Below are positions 34,975-39,699 of a stretch of 39,699 bases of DNA, in pieces. Under the pieces are notes generated by a model. That model made no database searches. It was not told the DNA's origin and saw nothing but the letters and a program-made list of their open reading frames with translations. The stretch is from Marinitenerispora sediminis. Lineage in GTDB: Bacteria > Actinomycetota > Actinomycetes > Streptosporangiales > Streptosporangiaceae. The DNA is taken from contig NZ_QEIO01000050.1 in NCBI RefSeq assembly GCF_003336425.1, forward strand, positions 1 to 39,699. Reading direction: 5' to 3'. A program made the translations under genes and the position numbers. Each line of letters starts with the position of its first letter. Position 1 is the first letter of the stretch.

Positions 34975-36516
34975 CTACCGGAACGCGGTCAGCTCCTCGC
35001 GCAGCACCCGCTTCAGCAGCTTGCCGCTCGCGTTGCGCGGCAGCTGCTCCACGACGTGCACCCGCTTGGGCGCCTTGAACCCGGCCAGTCTCTCCCGGGC
35101 GAACGCGATCAGCTCGGCCTCGGTGGCCGGCCCCTTCAGCGCCACCACCGCCGTGACCGCCTCTCCCCAGGTGGGGTGGGGCATCGCCACCACCGCCGCC
35201 TCGGCCACCGCCGGGTGCAGGTAGAGGACGTCCTCGACCTCGCGGGACGCGACCAACACGCCGCCGGTGTTGATGACATCCTTCAGCCGGTCCACGATGG
35301 TGAGGTAGCCCTCGGCGTCGCGGCGGGCGAGGTCGCCGGAGTGGAACCACCCGCCGCGGAACGCGGCGGCCGTCTCCTCCGGCTCGTCCCAGTAGCCGTC
35401 GCACAGCTGCGGCGACCGGTACACGACCTCGCCGGGCTCGCCCGGCGCGACGTCGGCGCCGTCCTGGTCGACCAGCCGCGCCTCGACGAACAGCACCGGC
35501 CGGCCGCACGAGTCCATGCGCCCGGGCACGTGCTCCTCCGGACGCAGCACGGTGGCCAGCGGGCCGATCTCGCTCTGTCCGAAGCAGTTGTAGAAGCCCG
35601 CCCGCGGGCAGCGGCGCCTGATCCGCCGCAGGACCGGCACCGGCATGATGGCCGCGCCGTAGTAGGCCTTGCGCAGCCCGGACAGGTCGCGGGTCGCGAA
35701 GTCCGGATGGTCGGCCATGCCCAGCCAGACCGTGGGAGCGGCGAAGAACGAGGTGGCGCCGCCCTCGATCCGGCGCAGCAGGCCGCCCGGCTCCGGCGCC
35801 TCCACGATCTCGTTCTCCGCTCCGACCGCCAGCCCCGGGAGCAGGAAGACGTGCATCTGCGCCGAGTGGTGCAGCGGCAGCGCGTGCAGCATGCGGTCGC
35901 CGGCGGTGATATCGAGGGCGTGCACGCAGCTGGCGTACTCGTGCACCAGTGCGCGGTGGCTCATCATGGCCCCCTTGGGCCGGGAGGTGGTGCCCGAGGT
36001 GTAGAGCAGCTGGACGAGGTCGGTATCGGCCGCCCCCGGCGCCGCTCCCGCGGGCGCCCGCGGATCGCGCGCGACCTCCAGCACGGACTCCGGCGCACCG
36101 CGCAGCGCCAGGACCTCGCGGGCGGGGATCCGCGAGCGGATCTCCTCGACCCGGCCGGCCAGCCGGGGATCGGCGAGGACCACCGTGCTGCCGGACCGCG
36201 CGAGGAGGTAGGCCAGTTCCGCCCCGGTCAGCCGGTGGTCCACCGGCACGTGCACCAGCCCGGCGCGGGCGCAGCCGAGGAAGGCGAGCAGGTAGGCGTC
36301 GGAGTTGCGGCCGTAGGCCGCGACCCGGTCGCCCCGCTCCAGGCCGAGCCCCAGCAGCCAGGCAGCCGTGCGGCTGACCGCGGCGTCGAGCTCGGCGTAG
36401 CGCCATTCGCGGTCGCCGAAGCGCAGCGCCACCCGGTCCGGCACGCGCGCGGCGGTGCGGCGCAGCACCCCGTCCACCGTGCTCGCGGTCGTCCCCGCAT
36501 CGGCCCCGCCACCCAT
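34975..36516 (-). CDS. AMP-dependent acyl-CoA synthetase (FadD-like)
   Basis: The 513-aa enzyme activates a carboxylic acid with ATP and joins it to CoA. Motifs in order: LLYTSGTTSRPKGAMMSH (ATP loop), LPLHHSAQMHVF, FYNCFGQSEIGP, GYWDEPEETAAAFRGGWFHS with GDLA, and the catalytic-Lys end NASGKLLKRVLREE. Substrate class (fatty, aryl or other acid) cannot be told; the family's His motif LPLHH fits medium or long chains. ATG 36516 has GGGAGG upstream. Its own promoter with TAGGTT at 36577-36572 is possible. Confidence 0.9.
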   Translation of the reverse strand: MGGGADAGTTASTVDGVLRRTAARVPDRVALRFGDREWRYAELDAAVSRTAAWLLGLGLERGDRVAAYGRNSDAYLLAFLGCARAGLVHVPVDHRLTGAELAYLLARSGSTVVLADPRLAGRVEEIRSRIPAREVLALRGAPESVLEVARDPRAPAGAAPGAADTDLVQLLYTSGTTSRPKGAMMSHRALVHEYASCVHALDITAGDRMLHALPLHHSAQMHVFLLPGLAVGAENEIVEAPEPGGLLRRIEGGATSFFAAPTVWLGMADHPDFATRDLSGLRKAYYGAAIMPVPVLRRIRRRCPRAGFYNCFGQSEIGPLATVLRPEEHVPGRMDSCGRPVLFVEARLVDQDGADVAPGEPGEVVYRSPQLCDGYWDEPEETAAAFRGGWFHSGDLARRDAEGYLTIVDRLKDVINTGGVLVASREVEDVLYLHPAVAEAAVVAMPHPTWGEAVTAVVALKGPATEAELIAFARERLAGFKAPKRVHVVEQLPRNASGKLLKRVLREELTAFR

Positions 36517-36699
36517 CCGCGCCTCCCGGTCGAGCGTGGGTCACTCGGTGCTGTGACCTGTCGCATACCCAAACCTAGGCGCGCGGAGCGCCGCGTTCCA
36601 GAGCGGACGCGGAGCCTGTGGACGGCCGCGCGCGGGCGCGGCCGCCACCGCGCCCGCGCCGCGGGGACGGCGCCGGCCGGCCCCCGCGGGCCGTCCGGG

Positions 36700-37761
36700 T
36701 CAGCCGACCGTCCAGGTGTCCCCGCCCGCCAGCAGCGCGGCGAGGTCACCGCGGCCCTCAGCGGCGGCGGCCTCGGCCAGCTGGGCGTTCATCAGCTCGT
36801 CGTAGGCGGGCCGCTCGACGTCGCGGAACACCCCGATGGGGACGTGCTCGAACGCCGGCTGGTCCAGGCGGGACAGCGCGAACGCGTAGCCCGGATCCGG
36901 CCGGTGCGCGTCGTGGCGGAGCACCCGCTCCTCACCGACCTCCGCGACGTCGGCCACGACCAGCTCGCCGTACTCGCCCAGCACCACGCCGCGGTCCGGA
37001 CCGGCGCGCAGCGGTTCGCCGTGCTCCAGGCGGAGCAGCCGCAGGTCCCGCTGCCCCGGATCCTTCAGCGGCGCGAAGGCGTCGTCGTTGAAGATCGGGC
37101 AGTTCTGGTAGATCTCCACGAACGCCGCCCCCGGGTGGTCGGCCGCCGCCCGCAGCACGCCGGTCAGGTGCCGGCGGTCGGAGTCGATCGTGCGCGCCAC
37201 GAACCCCGCCTCGGCGCCCAGCGCCAGCGAGACCGGGTTGAACGGGGCATCCACCGTGCCCATGGGCGAGGACTTGGTGACCTTGCCGCGCTCCGAGGTG
37301 GGCGAGTACTGGCCCTTGGTCAGCCCGTAGATGCGGTTGTTGAACAGCAGCACGTTGATGTTGACGTTGCGGCGCAGCGCGTGCATCAGGTGGTTGCCGC
37401 CGATGGACAGGCCGTCGCCGTCACCCGTGATGACCCACACCGACAGGTCCGGCCGGCTGGCGGCCAACCCGGTGGCGATCGCCGGCGCGCGCCCGTGGAT
37501 CGAGTGCATGCCGTAGGTGTCCAGGTAGTACGGGAACCGCGAGGAGCACCCGATGCCGGAGATGATGACGATGTTCTCGCGCGGGACCCCCAGTTCCGGC
37601 AGGAAGCTCTGGAACGCCGCAAGGATCGCGTAGTCGCCGCAGCCCGGGCACCATCGGACCTCCTGGTCGGACTTGGCCTGCTTCGCGGTGAACGCGGTCT
37701 CGGCGCGCGGCACCAGGCGCAGCCCGCGGAAGCCGGGGCGGGATCCGTTCTCATTCGGCAC
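36700..37761 (-). CDS. korB: 2-oxoacid:ferredoxin oxidoreductase, beta subunit
   Basis: The 353-aa beta subunit binds thiamine diphosphate and a [4Fe-4S] cluster. Visible: RWCPGCGDYAIL (first two cluster Cys), GIGCSSRFPYY (third), the TPP motif GDGDGLSIGGNHLMHALRRN and the late YQNCPIFNDDAF (fourth). With KorA it turns 2-oxoglutarate (or another 2-oxoacid) and CoA into acyl-CoA, CO2 and reduced ferredoxin. GTG 37761 overlaps the korA stop by 11 nt. Family members prefer 2-oxoglutarate, but pyruvate is possible. Confidence 0.93.
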   Translation of the reverse strand: MPNENGSRPGFRGLRLVPRAETAFTAKQAKSDQEVRWCPGCGDYAILAAFQSFLPELGVPRENIVIISGIGCSSRFPYYLDTYGMHSIHGRAPAIATGLAASRPDLSVWVITGDGDGLSIGGNHLMHALRRNVNINVLLFNNRIYGLTKGQYSPTSERGKVTKSSPMGTVDAPFNPVSLALGAEAGFVARTIDSDRRHLTGVLRAAADHPGAAFVEIYQNCPIFNDDAFAPLKDPGQRDLRLLRLEHGEPLRAGPDRGVVLGEYGELVVADVAEVGEERVLRHDAHRPDPGYAFALSRLDQPAFEHVPIGVFRDVERPAYDELMNAQLAEAAAAEGRGDLAALLAGGDTWTVG

Positions 37762-39604
37762 GGTCGATGACCTCCTGGAGTACGGCCGCCAGCTCTTCGG
37801 CCTTGAACGGAAGGCCGCGGACCTTGGTGTAGCTGATGACGTCGACCAGGAACCTGCCGCGCAGCAGCAGGGCGAGCTGGCCGAGGTTGATCTCGGGCAC
37901 CAGCACCCGGTCGTAGCGGCGCAGCACCTCGCCGAGGTTCTCCGGGAACGGCGCGAGGTGCCGCAGGTGCGCCTGGGCGACCCGGCCCCCGGCCCGGCGG
38001 ACCCGGCGGACGGCCGCGCCGATCGAGCCGTATGTGCCGCCCCAGCCGAGGACGAGCACCTCGGCGTCGCCGCCGGGGTCGTCGACCTCCAGCGGCGGGA
38101 TGCCGCGCGCGATCCCGTCCACCTTCGCCTGGCGGGACCGCACCATGAGGTCGTGGTTGGCCGGGCTGTAGGAGATGTCGCCGGTGCCGTCGCTCTTCTC
38201 GATCCCCCCGATGCGGTGCTCCAGCCCGGCCGTGCCCGGCACCGCCCACGGCCGGGCCAGGGTCTCGGGATCGCGCAGGTAGGGCAGGAAGGCGCCGTCG
38301 GGGCCGTTGGGCTCCGCGGCGTGCCGCACCGCGAGGTCCGGCAGCGCGGACACGTCGGGGATGCGCCACGGCTCGGAGCCGTTGGCGAGGTAGCCGTCGG
38401 AGAGCACGATCACCGGGGTGCGGTAGGTCGTGGCGATCCGCGCCGCCTCGATCGCGATGTCGAAGCAGTCCGCCGGGGAGCGCGGGGCGAGCACCGGTAC
38501 CGGCGACTCGCCGTTGCGGCCGTACAGCGCCATGAGCAGGTCGGCCTGCTCGGTCTTGGTCGGCAGTCCGGTGGAGGGGCCGCCGCGCTGCACGTCGATC
38601 ACGATCAGCGGCAGCTCCGTCATGACCGCCAGCCCGATCGTCTCGGCCTTGAGCACCATGCCGGGACCGGACGTCGTGGTCACCCCCAGCGCGCCGCCGA
38701 ACGCGGCGCCCAGGGCGGCGCCGACTCCGGCGATCTCGTCCTCGGCCTGGAACGTGCGCACGCCGAACCGCTTGTGCCGGGAGAGCTCGTGCAGGATGTC
38801 GGAGGCCGGGGTGATGGGGTAGGAGCCGAGGAACAGCGGCAGGCCGGTGAGCTCGGCGGCGGCGATCAGCCCGTAGGCGACGGCGAGGTTGCCGGTGATG
38901 TTGCGGTAGGTGCCGGGCGGGAGCGCGGCCGGCCGCACCTCGTAGGAGACCGCGAAGTCCTCCGTGGTCTCCCCGAAGTTCCACCCCGCCTGGAACGCCG
39001 CCCGGTTGGCCGCCATGATCTCGGGCCGCCCGGCGAACTTGGCCTTGAGGAAGCCGAGGGTGCCCTCGGTCGGCCGGTTGTACATCCAGGACAGCAGCCC
39101 GAGCGCGAACATGTTCTTCGCGCGCTCGGCGTCCTTCTTCGAGACGTCGAAACCGGCCAGCGCGCGGACCGTCATGGAGGTCAGCGGCACCGCGCTGACC
39201 TTGTACGCGGCCAGCGAGCCGTCCTCCAGCGGGTTCGAGGCGTAGCCGACCTTCGCCAGGTTGCGCCGGGTGAACTCGTCGGTGTTGGCGATGACGGTGG
39301 CGCCGGGCGGCAGGTCCCCGACGTTGGCCCGCAGCGCCGCGGGGTTCATGGCCACGAGGACGTCCGGCGCGTCGCCGGGGGTCATGATGTCGTGGTCGGC
39401 GAAGTGCAGCTGGAAGCTGGAGACGCCTGGCAGCGTGCCGGCCGGCGCCCGGATCTCGGCGGGGAAGTTCGGCAGCGTCGACAGGTCGTTGCCGAAGGAG
39501 GCCGTCTCCTGGGTGAACCTGTCGCCGGTCAGCTGCATACCGTCGCCGGAGTCGCCGGCGAACCGGATGATGACGCGATCGAGTCGCTGGACCTCTTTGG
39601 TCAC
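37751..39604 (-). CDS. korA: 2-oxoacid:ferredoxin oxidoreductase, fused gamma-alpha subunit
   Basis: The 617-aa subunit is the usual actinobacterial fusion. The gamma domain is at about residues 1-190 (RVIIRFAGDSGDGMQLTGDR, FPAEIRAPAGTLPGVSSFQL, NTDEFTRRNLAKVGY); the alpha domain follows from about 205 (GNLAVAYGLIAAAELTGLPL, TQTEQxDL-type GLPTKTEQADLLMALYGRNG, and VLVPEINLGQLALLLRGRFL). GTG 39604 was chosen because GAGGAGG lies 12 nt upstream; TTG 39616 is next to the ribosome site and less likely. korA-korB form a coupled pair at the window edge. Confidence 0.93.
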   Translation of the reverse strand: MTKEVQRLDRVIIRFAGDSGDGMQLTGDRFTQETASFGNDLSTLPNFPAEIRAPAGTLPGVSSFQLHFADHDIMTPGDAPDVLVAMNPAALRANVGDLPPGATVIANTDEFTRRNLAKVGYASNPLEDGSLAAYKVSAVPLTSMTVRALAGFDVSKKDAERAKNMFALGLLSWMYNRPTEGTLGFLKAKFAGRPEIMAANRAAFQAGWNFGETTEDFAVSYEVRPAALPPGTYRNITGNLAVAYGLIAAAELTGLPLFLGSYPITPASDILHELSRHKRFGVRTFQAEDEIAGVGAALGAAFGGALGVTTTSGPGMVLKAETIGLAVMTELPLIVIDVQRGGPSTGLPTKTEQADLLMALYGRNGESPVPVLAPRSPADCFDIAIEAARIATTYRTPVIVLSDGYLANGSEPWRIPDVSALPDLAVRHAAEPNGPDGAFLPYLRDPETLARPWAVPGTAGLEHRIGGIEKSDGTGDISYSPANHDLMVRSRQAKVDGIARGIPPLEVDDPGGDAEVLVLGWGGTYGSIGAAVRRVRRAGGRVAQAHLRHLAPFPENLGEVLRRYDRVLVPEINLGQLALLLRGRFLVDVISYTKVRGLPFKAEELAAVLQEVIDRAE

Positions 39605-39699
39605 TGGGAACGCCAACCTCCTCGGTGGGCCGCCCGACGCGGGACGGCGGCCCGGGGTCGCAGTGGTCTCGCCACGAAGGGGGCCCGGCGGGGCCGGAG

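Noticed and set aside
36700-39604. KorAB as a direct electron donor to this complex I.
   Set aside because: NuoE, NuoF and NuoG are all present, so NADH is the expected donor; nothing in the sequence links the ferredoxin enzyme physically to the complex.

Overview
The window is chromosomal DNA from a high-GC actinomycete. GC is very high with strong third-position bias, GTG and TTG starts are common, and there are many TAnnnT -10 boxes placed 6-7 nt before a start codon. Gene content and order resemble the menaquinone/complex I region of Streptomyces and relatives. A Nocardiopsis/Streptosporangiales-type host is a guess, not something the sequence proves.

Region 1 (1-20.2 kb) is a respiratory block on the plus strand. 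It holds menG (demethylmenaquinone methyltransferase), a geranylgeranyl-reductase-family flavoprotein of MenJ type, the complete 14-gene complex I operon nuoA-N, and a trans-polyprenyl diphosphate synthase that probably makes the menaquinone side chain. Most nuo genes overlap by ATGA or GTGA. Two sites fit the redox repressor Rex (TTGTGAA-N4-TTCACAA): a perfect one before the menJ-like gene and a 12/14 match before nuoA. The expected NuoD N-terminus is in a different frame from the rest of NuoD, so nuoD carries an apparent frameshift.

Region 2 (20.4-25.2 kb) has a PRC-barrel protein, a RarD-like exporter on the minus strand behind an unusually AT-rich promoter, a decayed cupin gene, and a P1B-type metal ATPase with TPCP in the membrane and a C-terminal hemerythrin-like domain (P1B-5/Nia type).

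Region 3 (25.2-30.3 kb) is a patchwork of intact genes and gene remains. Intact: msrA, a DHFR/RibD-like reductase, a MerR regulator with a textbook 19-bp-spacer operator-promoter, an M41-like HExxH protein, and a divergent leaderless 53-codon gene. Remains: a zinc-type alcohol dehydrogenase tail, a GntR tail, and a divergent SDR/MmyB-regulator pair in which one deletion appears to have removed both N-termini and the promoter between them.

Region 4 (30.3-34.2 kb, minus strand) has a four-helix membrane protein, two tandem 69-aa secreted paralogues with a shared 17-nt upstream element, a protein with a Gln/Tyr/Gly-rich prion-like tail, an NAD(P)-binding SDR and a PAP2 phosphatase. A 747-nt stretch without a gene follows.

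Region 5 (35.0-39.6 kb, minus strand) has an acyl-CoA synthetase and korA-korB, a 2-oxoacid:ferredoxin oxidoreductase. Together, regions 1 and 5 supply the quinone pool, NADH or reduced-carrier oxidation, and reduced ferredoxin. No RNA gene, CRISPR array, complete insertion sequence or prophage gene was seen.
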